Numbered from the stretch's first letter, positions 48,812-59,760 are shown. The stretch is DNA of 64,000 nucleotides from Ixodes scapularis (GCF_016920785.2 NW_024609880.1:31581152-31645151); one strand, 5' to 3'. Notes: generated by a model from the letters alone, not told the origin. Translations and numbers: made by a program.

Positions 48812-51035
48812 TAGAGCCACTCGATATGGCAGCGTAGCTGCCAGAGTAGCGCCACGCTTTTCCCTGTGCCGCCTCTCACCGTGATTGGTCACAGCGGTAC
48901 CATAGCAACGAGCTGAGCTGGCTCGGTTTCCTTAGCAACCAAGTGACTTCTCGTCACGTGACCTCGCATGCCTCGTAATAGCCGTGATGTCACCGGTAAG
49001 ATGGCAGCGCCCAGAGCTGGTGGATACGAGTTTGTGCGGTGCTCGGTAGTCGTAATAAGCCGCTGCTTGCCGACGATTTCGGACTTCTTCATGCTCTCTG
49101 AAGCAGGTATAACGTGAAGATTTGAAAGAATGTGACTTTATACCTTTTCTGTGCAAGATCGCTCTGGATATTAGCACCTGTGCGACAGCATCGGTCATGT
49201 CGTCGTAGCGGTGCTCGTATTTCTGGATGAGTTCGAAGATCGATAAGACATTTTGCATGCAATGTTCGCATACTCCTAGCCTTGTTTGAACGCTGGAATG
49301 TCTGAGAATCAATGCGACTTGTATGCGTCGTATGTTGGGCCTTGGGGAAGTTGTTTCAGCCCCAGGTAACCGCGTAATCACACACTTTTAGCGAGGGACC
49401 TCCTACGATCTTTACGTCTTGTACTAATCAACGATCTCACGATACAGCTTTTAGGATAACATTTTCGCATTTTCTAGCTTCCTTTGAATGTTGGAATTTC
49501 TGAGAATCGAAACGAAAGGTATACGTCGTGTGTAGGGCCTAGGGGAAGTTGTTTCAGCCTTGGGTCACCGAATAATCACAGCAACTTTAAGCGAGCAAAC
49601 GCCTGCGACCTTTTACCTTTTGTACTAATCGACGATTTTACGAATTGACAGTTCTGAAGACTTTGATAAACGTCCTTTCGTTGCAATAGCTTGCATTTGA
49701 TCGCAGTGTTTTTTTGCTCTTTTTTTTCAAGTGACAAGCAGGCGTTTGCTCAAATGACGTATATGAAATGACCTGCTCTATAAGAATGCATCAACACACA
49801 CTATTAATTTGATATGCTCAGAGGTGTGTTCGTCTTTGTAATTAACAAGTTACAGACAATTATTTTTCACGATATTTATTCTCTGTAGCTGGGCCCGTTT
49901 TGTACTCATTAATGTCCGTGTGCTATGATGCTATCATCATATGTGTATGGTTCTAAATATCCTCTTTGCAATGCCTACAAAAGCCAAAATCACATCAGCC
50001 TACCGCAGCTCACGCATTTGACGCAAAAACTGCACCACTCGGACGTATGCGCTCGTCAACAATCAATTCGTCGATGAATATTTGAATTCGCGTTCGTGGC
50101 CAATGAGTGCACATGAGTGCACTTGCGAATGCCAAGTTCTACGGTGTGCTTAAAAAGCACGGTGGAAGCTTGCGGTCATCCCACCGGTGCCCTAGCATGT
50201 GACGACCGCGTGATTCCACTGTTCTCTTTAAAGCTAAGGAAGAAGTTAAAGAATCATTTCATGGCCCCTTTAACACGGGTATACGTGCTACACCAGATGA
50301 AAATATTGACATTTTGCATGCCGGTAAACTTCCGGACGACCACTTGGCCTGTTGGCAAGAACACCTCATATCCGACGTCCGTCTCTTTTGATGGCGTTAA
50401 CAATCCTCTGTAGACCACCGTGCTGTACTTCTTGGTTTAACCCCGTCGACTGTTCATCGCCCCGAAACGAGGGTGATACCGTCGTCGACGTCGGTCCCCG
50501 CCAGTCGGTGAGATAATCTCATCTTGAATGAATGATTGGGTCTTGAAGAAGTATAGTGCTAAGCATACATTCTCTTACTATGGGGCAGTCGAGCAGCAGT
50601 CATGTTCCAAGGCGATCGTCCTGTCGTGAGTGGCGTAATCGGATTTTGTTCCATTGGAATGAAGTCCGAAAGTGCAAGGACGGTACGTTCGTCCCACGAA
50701 GCCGCCGCCATCCCGGCGGCGCGGAAAATCACTCGCCTTGTCCGTGCACGCTGCAAATCGTCTCATTTCACAGAAGAAACAGACACTGCTCCTCCAGAGG
50801 CCCATGCCGTACTGCCATGCGAAGCGCCTTTTAGGTCTTTTACCACTTTTCAATTAACGAATGGAGATATCAACTAGATAAAGGTTGCCGCCCGGCGTCG
50901 CTAGCAGTACGGTTACCATAGAAACCTGCAGGCCCAAAATGGAGATCACTATAGGCGCTTCTGACGTCGTGTATCTAGATAATTTTGCGTCTTGTCGCTA
51001 CTCTGGCAGCTACGCTGCCATATAGAGTGGCTCTA
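48812..51035 (+). mobile_element. Element Y: second copy of X family, inserted in X
   Basis: The element is 2224 bp with intact TIRs at 48812-48851 and 50996-51035. The 8-bp duplication ACCGCGAT lies at 48804-48811 and 51036-51043. It is in the same orientation as X, so the two look like a tandem repeat. A fragmentary minus-strand frame (about 49380-49100, containing VLSIFELIQKYEHRYDDMTDAVAQ) is also recognisable, with a stop, in X at 51300-51420. It may be a remnant coding exon that I do not recognise. Confidence 0.85.
48883..49010 (+). promoter_or_regulatory. Promoter-like cluster inside element Y
   Basis: Within 130 bp there are ATTGG (inverted CCAAT), ACCATAGCAAC and CTTAGCAACC (half X-box, RFX-like), TCACGTGA (E-box), TGATGTCA (CRE-like) and AAGATGGCAGC (YY1-like). 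The ATG in the last motif opens a 36-codon frame that runs to a CAG|GTATAACG donor-like site. The factor assignments come from motif shape only. Confidence 0.45.
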
Positions 51036-51040
51036 ACCGC

Positions 51041-51160
51041 GATTGGTCACACGCGGTACCATAGCAACGAGCTGAGCTGGCTCGGTTCCCGTAGCAACCG
51101 AGTGACGGGTCGTCACGTGACCTTTTAAGAGCCGTGATGTCATCGGTAAGATGGCAGCGC
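51041..51160 (+). promoter_or_regulatory. Same promoter-like cluster in element X
   Basis: ATTGG, ACCATAGCAAC, CGTAGCAACC, TCACGTGA, TGATGTCA and AAGATGGCAGC recur in the same order and spacing as in Y. The motifs are kept while the downstream 36-codon frame is broken in this copy (TGA after GAGTCG). Confidence 0.45.
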
Positions 51161-51579
51161 CCAGAGCTGGTGGACGCGAGTTTGTTCGGTGCGCGGAGTC
51201 GTGATGTGCCGCAGCTCGCCGACGATTTGGGGCTTCTTCGTGCTTTCTGACGTAGGTATAACGTGAAGATCTGAAAGAATGATACTTTATATACCCTTTC
51301 TGTGCAAAATCGCTCTGGATATTAGCAACTGTGCGACAGCATCAGTGATATCGCATTAGCGGTGCTCGTGTTTCCGGATGTGTTTGAGGATCGATAAGAC
51401 ATTTAGCATGCAATTTTCGCATTTTCTTAGGTTTATTTGAACGTTGGAGTGTGAGAATCGATGCGAAATCTATGCGTCGCATGTTGGGCCTTGGGGAATT
51501 TGTTTTGCCCCAGGTAACCGCATGATCACGAACTTTTAGCGAGGAAGCTCCTGCGATGTTTACGTTTTGTACTAATCAA

Positions 51580-51810
51580 TCAGGGAACCTGGGTTCAATC
51601 CCCACCCCTGCCCGTTTCGATCTGGATGAGCATCGTACCGGCCTGCGGTTGTATATCTCTACTGCGTGGTGCACGTTAAAGACCTATAGACCCCAGGCTA
51701 GCGGTTATACTGCATTGGCTAAATTGCTTATCTACAGAGAGTGACTCGTCACAACTTTGAAATGGCTGACCAACTACACGCTGAATAAATATTCACACAA
51801 CTCCCAAGCA
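51580..51810 (+). mobile_element. tRNA-derived SINE, 5' truncated
   Basis: The 231-bp insert is flanked by the 10-bp duplication TACTAATCAA (51570-51579, 51811-51820). The uninterrupted target is visible in sibling Y at 49422-49431. It contains a Pol III B-box (GGGTTCAATCCCC) near its start and the GCACGTTAAAG core known to me from tick SINEs. No A-box is present, so the 5' end is lost. Confidence 0.85.
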
Positions 51811-51961
51811 TACTAATCAACGATCTTACGATATGCGCAGCGCAAGTTCGTCTGCTCCTTTTAGTAGGGGTTGTGGTGACGTCAGATCGCCGAGCTCTGA
51901 TTGGTTCTGAATAAAGAATAGTGGGTAGGCCTCAAGGCAGCTTGCTTTTAGGCCTACCCAC

Positions 51962-54816
51962 CCCAGGCAGCACAAAACGTCGTGGAAACGTCGAGAAAAA
52001 GTCCCGGACGTCCGTGACGTCCCGCGTGACTTTGATCACGTTTTTTCGATGTTGAGGTGACGTCCTTATATAACGTTCCATTAGAGTCCAATCAGTAACG
52101 TTGTGACGACGTTGTATTTCAACTAAAACGTCGTCAACGTTCCCACGACGTCGATGTACGACGTTGTCACAACGTCCAACACTCACGTTTCTTTGACGTT
52201 GAACTGAAGTTCATAAATGACGTCCCATTATCGTCCAGTCAGTGACGTGCTGGCGACGTCACGTTTCAACTTTAACGTTGTCATCGTCGCCACGACGTCA
52301 AGACAAGACGTTTTAGCAACGTCGAACACTCACGTGTCTTCAAAGTTAAAATACAGTCCAGGGTGACGTTACATTATTGCCCCGTCAGTGACGTTTCAGC
52401 GACGTCGTGTTCACACCTAAATGTCGTAAACGTTATACAAGACATGCTGGCAACGTCGACCACTCACGTTTTGCTCGACATTTTTAGATTTTCCAGCTCA
52501 ATCTTTAGACCCAGAATCACTGTGGTCAAATTGATAGTGCTCAAGAGCCGCAAACAAAACTTAATTTTTGAGAGGTTGAGAAGTTTAATTATTGATACAT
52601 TAACTTGCGTATTTCAAAATGCTATTAATTGCACACCAATGACGCTAAAGAGGGCATTTACAACACTCAATGTACACGGAAGAAAAAAAATAATATGAAA
52701 GCATGTTGGGAATATCATTCCTTTTAGATGTGCTTGTTATAATTTTAGTTTGTTTAAAAGATTGTTAGGGTTTTAATTTGCGAAGCCCATGGCGTCTAGA
52801 ACGGATCGAATTGTACCATTCTTGCTTTTTGCACGCGCGTTGTCGTCCTCCATGGGTCCTGGGCCCTGGCACGCGCCTTAGGGGCGCCGCTACACTATCC
52901 CCTCTCCAGGTTATTTCAGGCCTGCATCCTTTCCTAGGAGCATCCATACCGCTCCGCGACCACCCGAGATTCTTTTAAGGTTCGTCAATTTCTCTTCGTA
53001 TTTTGTAACCCATGCTCACCTGCGCACAACCAAAAAATTCGCATCAACATCACAGTTCATCCATAACACCAAATTCCAGCGCCTTAGCGCTTTCGGTAGA
53101 TCGGGACGCTAAGTCTTGTCACGTGACTGTCAGTACATATCTGGCTTTCGTTGCCACTGGTGACGTACCCAAACGAAAATCGCATGTCAGCACACACTAT
53201 ATCAGAGCAGAACTTCACTGCACACTTGCGCAATTTTGGAGTTGACTCAAAAAAAAAAAAAATGCCCGGCAATGACAAAATTTGGTAGATACTGTCAACG
53301 GTTTGTGGAAATTGACATTCATGATGCCATCCCCTGAATGGCCCAGATGACGATCCAAAAAGCGTTCAAGCCCAGTCCGCATTTACGTGCCGAAAAAAAA
53401 AAAACACAAAAAAAGAAAAAAAAAGAAAAAAAAGCCAGCCGGCACGGCGCGAGAGAGAGGGGGAAAGGCAGGCAGAGGAGATGCCAGTGGCATCTGCATA
53501 GAGCCTCATGCGATGCGTCGGGAAACTCGGCAAGAAGAGGGCGAGAGAGAAAAGTGGGGGAAGATAGCGACGACGAACAATTGACAAGCCTAAGTTCCGG
53601 GTGTACGTATTTTCTCAGTCGTTCCCAAAATATTTTACTGAATGTTCTGTTCTTCGAATCGGCCCAGAGAGAACAGCTCTGGGACCCGGTCCAGCTTTTT
53701 CCGAAAGCCAGTCACTATAATAGCACCGGCCGTCACGTCTACGGGTCTCCGAGGCAGGCTGCTATGTCGCCGTGATTTTTTTTTCGAGTCTGCATACAGT
53801 ATAAGTGCTGCGATTGGATGAGTCGTTCAAGACGCCCCCATGAAGAAGTCGGTGATCGCCAAAAACGCCGTCGTATTCAGTCACGGCTCGAGGACCTTTT
53901 TCAAGGCCATAACGCTTCACACGTTGAATCGTACTACTGCTCGGATCAAGGTGCCTGTGAGGATATAAATGACGCCCCCAAGAAAAGAAGTGGCCGTGCA
54001 CATAACGGCGCGTCAAGTCCAGTCTCCGATGAAGACCCTTCAGACGCCGCCGACGATCCCAATCAAGAACGCCCAGCGGACGGGATCCCCCTTCTGAAAC
54101 CGTTCCCGTGCACGCAGCGAGAGTACCAGCTACGCGCAATGGGACGGCTAAAGCACGCGCGTCACCGCATTAATCAGAAGCAGAACGAGGTAAGCGGTGG
54201 AACATTCAGCGCCGCGTGACATCGTGCTCATTTATTTACGTGAATTTGTTTGTTCTTTTATATCTTTGAGGCTGGCACATCCAGGGACGTCTTTTGGAGG
54301 CGCTCCGTATTGCATCTCGTGTCTGAACATGCTCAAATAAACAGTTCGTACCAAACCTGTGTTTTAGTTGCTTCCTTTGTACTTGCATTGCATGATAGAA
54401 GCTTGCCTTCGCAATAATACTAAAAAAATACATCTTTTTTTTTTTTTTTTTTTTTTTGGGGGGGGGGGGGGGGGGGTGGGGGGGGACACAACGTTTTCCC
54501 ACGACGGCTAGGAAACGTAATTTGGAAAGGTTTCTCGACGTTCTGTGAACGTCGTTGGTAGTCCGGATGTCGTAAACACACGTATCATAAACGTCGAGGG
54601 AGGACGCAACGGCCCACTGAGACGTGCATGTGACGTGCAACAAACGTCATTTGGAACGTCCCCTCGACCTTCTGTGCACCTTTTCTCGCGGACATTTAAA
54701 GGTTTCATCGACGTCGAAGGAAGGTAACGTCCGGACCTTCGACGTTTTACGACGTCACGTTACAGACGTCTTCGACGTTCTTTCGACGTTTTCTTCACGT
54801 TTATGTGCTGCTTGGG
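51962..54816 (+). mobile_element. Element Z: 2.86-kb TIR element with ACGTC-rich ends
   Basis: The ends are inverted (CCCARGCAGCACA). The left 500 bp and right 310 bp are dense in ACGTC/AACGT motifs in both orientations, like subterminal transposase-binding arrays. Flanks suggest a 2-bp AC duplication, which is weak evidence. The middle contains A-, T- and G-runs and a 133-codon open frame. I cannot assign a superfamily. Confidence 0.6.
53818..54219 (+). CDS. 133-codon ORF in element Z, function unknown
   Basis: The ORF starts MSRSRRPHEEVGDRQKRRR. The middle is acidic and Pro/Ser-rich (SPVSDEDPSDAADDPNQE), and the end is basic (MGRLKHARHRINQKQNE). The last coding stretch runs into AACGAG|GTAAGC, a good splice donor, so it may be a first exon. 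I do not recognise the family; it could be a transposon protein or a captured host exon. Confidence 0.35.
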   Translation: MSRSRRPHEEVGDRQKRRRIQSRLEDLFQGHNASHVESYYCSDQGACEDINDAPKKRSGRAHNGASSPVSDEDPSDAADDPNQERPADGIPLLKPFPCTQREYQLRAMGRLKHARHRINQKQNEVSGGTFSAA

Positions 54817-56513
54817 ACTCTCCTTCAATCGGAGCCACTCAGATCTTGGTGTTCTGACGTAACCACAACCCCTGCAAAAAGATGCAGACGAACTTGCACT
54901 CCACATAGGTTTTAGCATAAAATTTTCGCATTTTTCTAGCTTCCTTTGAAAGTCTTAATTTCTGAGAATCATAACGAAAGGTATACGGCGCGTGTAGGGC
55001 CTAGGGGAAATTGTTTCAGCCCTCGGTCACCGAATAATTACAACATTTTTTTAGCGAGGAAGCTCCTGCGATCTTTAACCTTTTTTACTAATCGCCAATT
55101 TTACGAATTGGCAGTTCTGAAGATTTTGATATAACTTGCTTTCGTTGCAATAGCTTGCATTTGATCGCAGTGTTTTTTGGTTTGTTTTTCAAGTGAAAAA
55201 GTGGCGTTTGCTCAAGTGACGTATATGAAATGTCCTGCTATATAACAATGCATCAACACATACTATTCAACTTAGATGCTCAGAGGTGTGTTCGTCTTTG
55301 TAATTAACAAGTTACAGACGTATTTATTTCTTACGAGTGTAATATTTATTTTCTGTAGCTGGGCCCGTTTTGTGCTCCTTAATGTCAGTGTGCTTGGTTC
55401 AAAATATCGTCTTTACAATGCCTACAAAGGCCAAAATGACGTCAGCCGACCCCAACTCACGCATTGGACACGAAAACTGCGTCGCTCGGATGTATGCGCT
55501 CGTCAGCAATCAATTCGTCCATGGATATTTGAATTCGCTTTCCTGGCCAATGAGTGTCCTGACAAAAATTATCATCACTTGCGAATGCCAAGTTCTACGG
55601 TGTGCTTAAAAAGCACGGTGAAAGCTTGGGGTCATCGCGGCGGTGCTCTAGCATGTCACGACTGCGTGATTTCATAGTTCTCTTTTGAGGTGAGGATTAC
55701 AAGTAAGGAAGAAGAACTTTAAAAATAATTTTGTGGCCCCTTTAACACGGATATGCGTGCTACACCAGATAAATATATTCACTTTTTGAATGCCGGTAAA
55801 TTTCCGAACAACCATTTGGCCTGTCCGCAAGAACACCTCATATCCGGCGTCCGTCTCTTTTGATGGCGTCAACGATTCCCTAGAGACCACCATGCCGTCC
55901 TTCTTGGTTGAACCCTGTCAACGTCGCTCCTCACCAGTCGGTGAGAAAATCTCATCTTGAAAGGATGATCGGGTCTTGAAGAAGTATGATGCTAAACATA
56001 TACTCGCTCACTATGGGGCAGTCGAGCAGCAGTCATGTCCCGAGCCAATGGTCCTGTTGTTGCCGGCGTAATCAGATTTTGTTCCATCAGAGCGAAGTCC
56101 GAATGTACTAGGACGGTACGTTCGTCCCACGAAGCGGCCGCCAACCCGGCGGCGCCGAAAACCACTCGCCTTGTCCGTGCACGTACGATACCATAGCAGC
56201 TCTCGTCGCCCGACAGTCCCTGGGCTGCAAATCGTCTCACTTTTCAGAAAAAAACAGGCACCGTTCCTCCAGAGGTTCTTGCCGTGCCACGATGCCAAGC
56301 GTCTTATACCACTTTTCAATGAACGAATGGAGATATCAACTAGACTACAAAGGTTGCCGCCCGGCGTCGCTAGAAGCACGGTTACCATGGCAACCTCCCA
56401 GGCCCAAAATGGAGATCACTATCAGCGCTTCTGACGTCGTGCATCTAGATAATTTTGCGTCGTGTCGCTACTCTGGCAGCTACGCTGCCATATAGAGTGG
56501 CTCTAGGTTTAGC

Positions 56514-56724
56514 TAAAGCCCCTTCATGTTTCAAAAGTAGCGCAAGCTTCGTCGATGCACGAGGCACGTGCAATGTGCAGCTCTGGGGAAGATCACGGCG
56601 GCACAGCGCAGCACTGTGCTAGATTTCAGGCGCCATGAATTTCTCAGAAGTGGCGCGCGGCACGTGCCTCGAGCATTTCCACAACAATGAATGGCGCCAC
56701 TTTTCCCAGGATGGAGGGGCTTTA
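56514..56724. mobile_element. Element B: 211-bp foldback at the same GGTTTAGC target
   Basis: Inverted ends TAAAGCCCCTYCAT lie at 56514 and 56724, with inner pairs GATGCACGAGGCACGTGC and CGTGCCTCGAGC. It is flanked by GGTTTAGC at 56506-56513 (shared with X) and 56725-56732. The TARAGCC start resembles that of X. Confidence 0.75.
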
Positions 56725-56938
56725 GGTTTAGCTAGAGGTTTAGCCTGTGAGGTACACCAAATGAGCTACGCTTAGAGTATCGGCCCTTCTCCTCCCGATA
56801 TTGTTGTGGGCACCGCCATCTTGTTGGTTAGGAACATATCAAACGCAACGGCCTGATTGTCATGGTTCAAAAGTGCGACTTCCTCAGATTTCGGTGTCAG
56901 GTAGCTCACGTAATATTGCTTTGCTTTTAGAGCGCAGC

Positions 56939-57115
56939 TCTTAGGGGCCCGTTTCCAGCCTGAGCGGCGTCGGCGTCGGCGTAACCGGGGGGGGGTGTCA
57001 CGTGACCCCCCCCCCCCCCCGAGGTCCCGTGACCCCCCCCTAGGTCACGTGATCCCCCCGAGGTCATGTGACCCCCCTCAGTACCCTTCCCTACTCCTCC
57101 TCAAGAGCTGCGCTC
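56939..57115 (-). mobile_element. CACGTG-array TIR element, copy 2 (inverted, shorter)
   Basis: Same ends, same GAGCGGCGTCGGCGTCGGCG segment and same G-rich TCACGTGAC blocks as copy 1, in the opposite orientation. It lacks the TGACGTCA block. The adjacent 57116-57180 matches the flank 310-366 of copy 1, so the duplicated unit is larger than the TIR element. Confidence 0.75.
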
Positions 57116-57414
57116 CAATTCGGCGTTACAGGGATTTGTAAACGGCTTTCATTTTTCTCGAACTGTTTAAACATTTGTGGAGGACGGAAAAGCGTTTCCT
57201 GTGATTTCAGATAAAGTTTCAGATAACTGACAACCATCATTTTAAGCACCAAGATGTGTATGAAGCGTAGCTTATTTAGTGGCTCTAGTTTATCCCGACC
57301 GTATAGGCAAAGAAAGAGATCGAACAGCTTAACATCGCGCTCTTTGCGATGCTTCAGTGGCTTCATCAGCCCGTAGCGTTTGCTGCGCTCTGAACTAAGT
57401 ATCTCACAAGCCAA
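57091..57414 (-). CDS. Unrecognised ORF, 107 codons, tied to the repeat
   Basis: The frame runs ...RFIHILVLKMMVVSYLKLYL ... NESRLQIPVTPNWSAALEEE and enters the TIR element at its end. A matching SESRLQLPVTPN ending occurs at 313-368 beside copy 1. It looks like the tail of a repeated gene fragment rather than a host exon. Confidence 0.2.
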   Translation of the reverse strand: MACEILSSERSKRYGLMKPLKHRKERDVKLFDLFLCLYGRDKLEPLNKLRFIHILVLKMMVVSYLKLYLKSQETLFRPPQMFKQFEKNESRLQIPVTPNWSAALEEE

Positions 57415-57489
57415 ACCAACAAAAATTGCTTAACACGCCCTAATAAAAAAAAAATGCGGGTTTATTTTGACTAACTGTAGATCTTTAGC

Positions 57490-58326
57490 CAGTCTTGGGT
57501 AGTAACGCGTTACTAGTAACGCGTTACTGTACTTTCGTTACATTTTTGGTAACTTGTAACTGTAACGAGTTACTTTTTTAAAATATAACTTGTAACTGGA
57601 GTTCTACTACTTTTTTCTGAGGTAACTATGAAAGTAACGACGTTACTTTTGTCGTTACTTTCCAGCGTTTTATGAATAATATATCATTGAACGAGTACAA
57701 TTTAGATATTCCTTGCACTTTTCAAATTGTCTATTCCGACATTTCGAGTGTCAAGTTGCCCTTGCACAAACTTGTGAATACGTTCTTTCTCACCCGAATA
57801 TAGCCATGTGTAAATTTCATGAAAAAAAATCTAGTTATCTTTACACACGCGCTTGTACTTTGTGTCTGAACATTTACATCTTAGTGTCTTGAAGTACTAT
57901 CTATGTTGTGGTTTTTCTTTTTTCTGTGAAAACGCTTTTTAATCGGGTGAATCAACCGTGAAACAACAATACACGCGGAGGGCACTGCGCATGTTTCGTA
58001 TTTTGATTAGCGCCAGTACTCTAGCGTGGAAATTTTCAAACACTAATTTCGAGAAGCAACTTCTGCTAAGTTACAATATGAAGTAAAAAGCGTACTTTTC
58101 AATTTTAGGCAGTAAAACCTGGTGAGAGGCGTGCTCTAGTTTTTCCTAATTTTTTTGTGTTATAGAAAAGTAACTGAAGATTAACGTCGTTACTTTTTAA
58201 AAGTAACTGTAACTGCAACGAGTTACTCGTTTGTTGCGGTAACTGTGACGGTAACTTCGCTACTTTTTTCAGAAAGTAACTGTAACTGTAACGAATTACT
58301 TTTTAAAAGTAACTTACCCAAGACTG
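57490..58326 (-). mobile_element. hAT-type element I (CAGTCTTGGGTA ends)
   Basis: The 837-bp element has ends CAGTCTTGGGTA and TACCCAAGACTG and subterminal arrays of GTAACTGTAACGAGTTAC-like repeats and TAACGCGTTACTAG palindromes. The flanking octamers TCTTTAGC and CTTTTAAC match only 5 of 8, by transitions, so it is old. It is inverted relative to element II. Orientation is by comparison with the transposase remnant in II. Confidence 0.75.
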
Positions 58327-58493
58327 CTTTTAACGTGCAACCGAAATCTCAGATTGGCCTCCGTCGGATTGTGGGCACCTCGGCCGATATTTAAATCAGA
58401 AAAATATAGATTCATGGGCCAGCGCGTTAGCTCAGAGACACCGAGACGATTTAATGCTTTGTGTTTTGTTTCAATATCATTGCTACTTAAGAG

Positions 58494-59752
58494 CAGTCTT
58501 GGGTAAGTTACTTTTAAAAAGTAATTCGTTACAGTTACAGTTACTTTCTGAAAAAAGTAGCGAAGTTACCGTTACTGTTACCGCAACAAAAAAGTAACTC
58601 GTTACAGTTACAGTTACTTTTGAAAAGTAACGACGTTACTTTTCAGTTACTTTCTTATAACACAAACAAATTAGGAAAAACTACAAAACACTTTTCACCA
58701 AGTTTATTTGCATGCAATTAAAATGTGTGCTTTTTACTTCATATTGTAACTTTGCAGCAGTTGCTTCTCGAAATTAGTGTCTGAAAGTTTCCCTTGTTTG
58801 ATAAGGAACACGTCCCTGCCCTTGCTCAACAGGGGCTCGTCTAACGCGCTGGATGGGGTTGCTGTGTTGTCTCGCCGGAACAGGTTTTTGATTGCCGAGT
58901 AGGTGTTGAGGCAGCAAAGTGCCTTTTTCTGCGGTCACGTTGTTAGTAACCACCTCCACCGCAGCAAAATATTCTCTGTACGCCGGCCATGGTAGTTCTT
59001 TGTTCTTATCATCATTCATATCCTCGGTAGCACTAGCACATTCCTGGCTCGTTGACGGTTGCGCTGGGTTCATAGAGTCCCTGGACATATTTCAGTTCGT
59101 ACCCGGCAAGCCAGAAACAAACCCCGCGCAAACAGCAGTAAATTTTGCCTCGACTGTTGACACTACACCGGAGTGTTGACGCTAATCAAAATACGAAACA
59201 TTCGCAGTGCGGAGTCGTGGCGCTAATCAAAATACGAAACATTCGCACTGCCCTCCGCGTGTATTGGAGGTTCATGTTTGATTCACCCGATTAAAAAGCG
59301 TTTGCGCAGAAAAAAGAAAAACCGCACAAGAGATAGTTCTTTAAGATACCAAGATGTAAGTGTTCACTCACAAAGTATAAGCGCGTGCTAAAGATAAATA
59401 CATTGTTTTTTAACCAAATCTACGCGTGGCTATACTCGGGTCGTGACTGGCGAGAAAGAGCGTACTCACAAGTTTGTGTAAAAAAACTTGACACTCGAAA
59501 TGTCGGAACAGACAATTTGGAAAGCAAAAAGAATGTCTAAATTGTACTCGTTCAGTGATATATTATTCATAAAACACTGGAAAGTAACGACAAAAGTAAC
59601 GTCGTTACTTTCATCGTTACCTCCACAAAAAGTAATAGAACTACAGTTACAAGTTACATTTTTAAAAAGTAACTCGTTACAGTTGCAAGTTACCAAAAAA
59701 GTAACGAAATTACAGTAACGCGTTACTAGTAACGCGTTACTACCCAAGACTG
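58494..59752 (-). mobile_element. hAT-type element II with transposase remnant
   Basis: The 1259-bp element has the same ends as element I and a perfect 8-bp duplication CTTAAGAG (58486-58493, 59753-59760). That satisfies the hAT preference nTnnnnAn. A short direct duplication around AAAATACGAAACATTCGCA lies at 59187-59255. Confidence 0.88.
58774..59088 (-). pseudogene. Truncated hAT transposase N-terminus in element II
   Basis: The ORF has 104 codons from the ATG at 59088. LPWPAYREYFAAVEVVTNNVTAEK sits where hAT proteins carry the region leading into a BED zinc finger. The Cys/His ligands that should follow are missing. No catalytic domain remains, so the element is an internal-deletion derivative. 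Confidence 0.45.
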
Positions 59753-59760
59753 CTTAAGAG

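Larger units (their letters stand above)
51832..54907. mobile_element. Foldback MITE M, split by element Z
   Basis: The arms are TATGCGCAGCGCAAGTTCGT and its complement ending 54907. Inner arms include TGACGTCAGA, CCAATCAGAGCTC-type and AGGCCTACCCAC pairs. It is the same family as 2705-2922. The two arms are pushed 2.9 kb apart by Z. Removing it restores the X sequence seen in Y (junctions near 49445). Confidence 0.75.
48070..56505 (+). mobile_element. Element X: 2.2-kb TIR DNA transposon, expanded to 8.4 kb by nested insertions
   Basis: Terminal inverted repeats of about 40 bp begin TAGAGCCACTC and include the self-complementary GGCAGCGTAGCTGCC. The left one is split by a later insertion; the right one is 56466-56505. 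An 8-bp target duplication GGTTTAGC flanks the whole (48062-48069 and 56506-56513). Subtracting the inserted hAT (48089-48748), Y, the SINE, the foldback M and their duplications leaves about 2217 bp, matching the 2224 bp of its sibling Y. There is no transposase; the element is non-autonomous. Eight-bp duplications fit hAT or P superfamilies; the superfamily is unresolved. Confidence 0.8.

Noticed and set aside
48811..51035. Reading X and Y as a simple tandem duplication
   Set aside because: The ACCGCGAT duplication exactly flanks the inner copy, so insertion explains the layout better.
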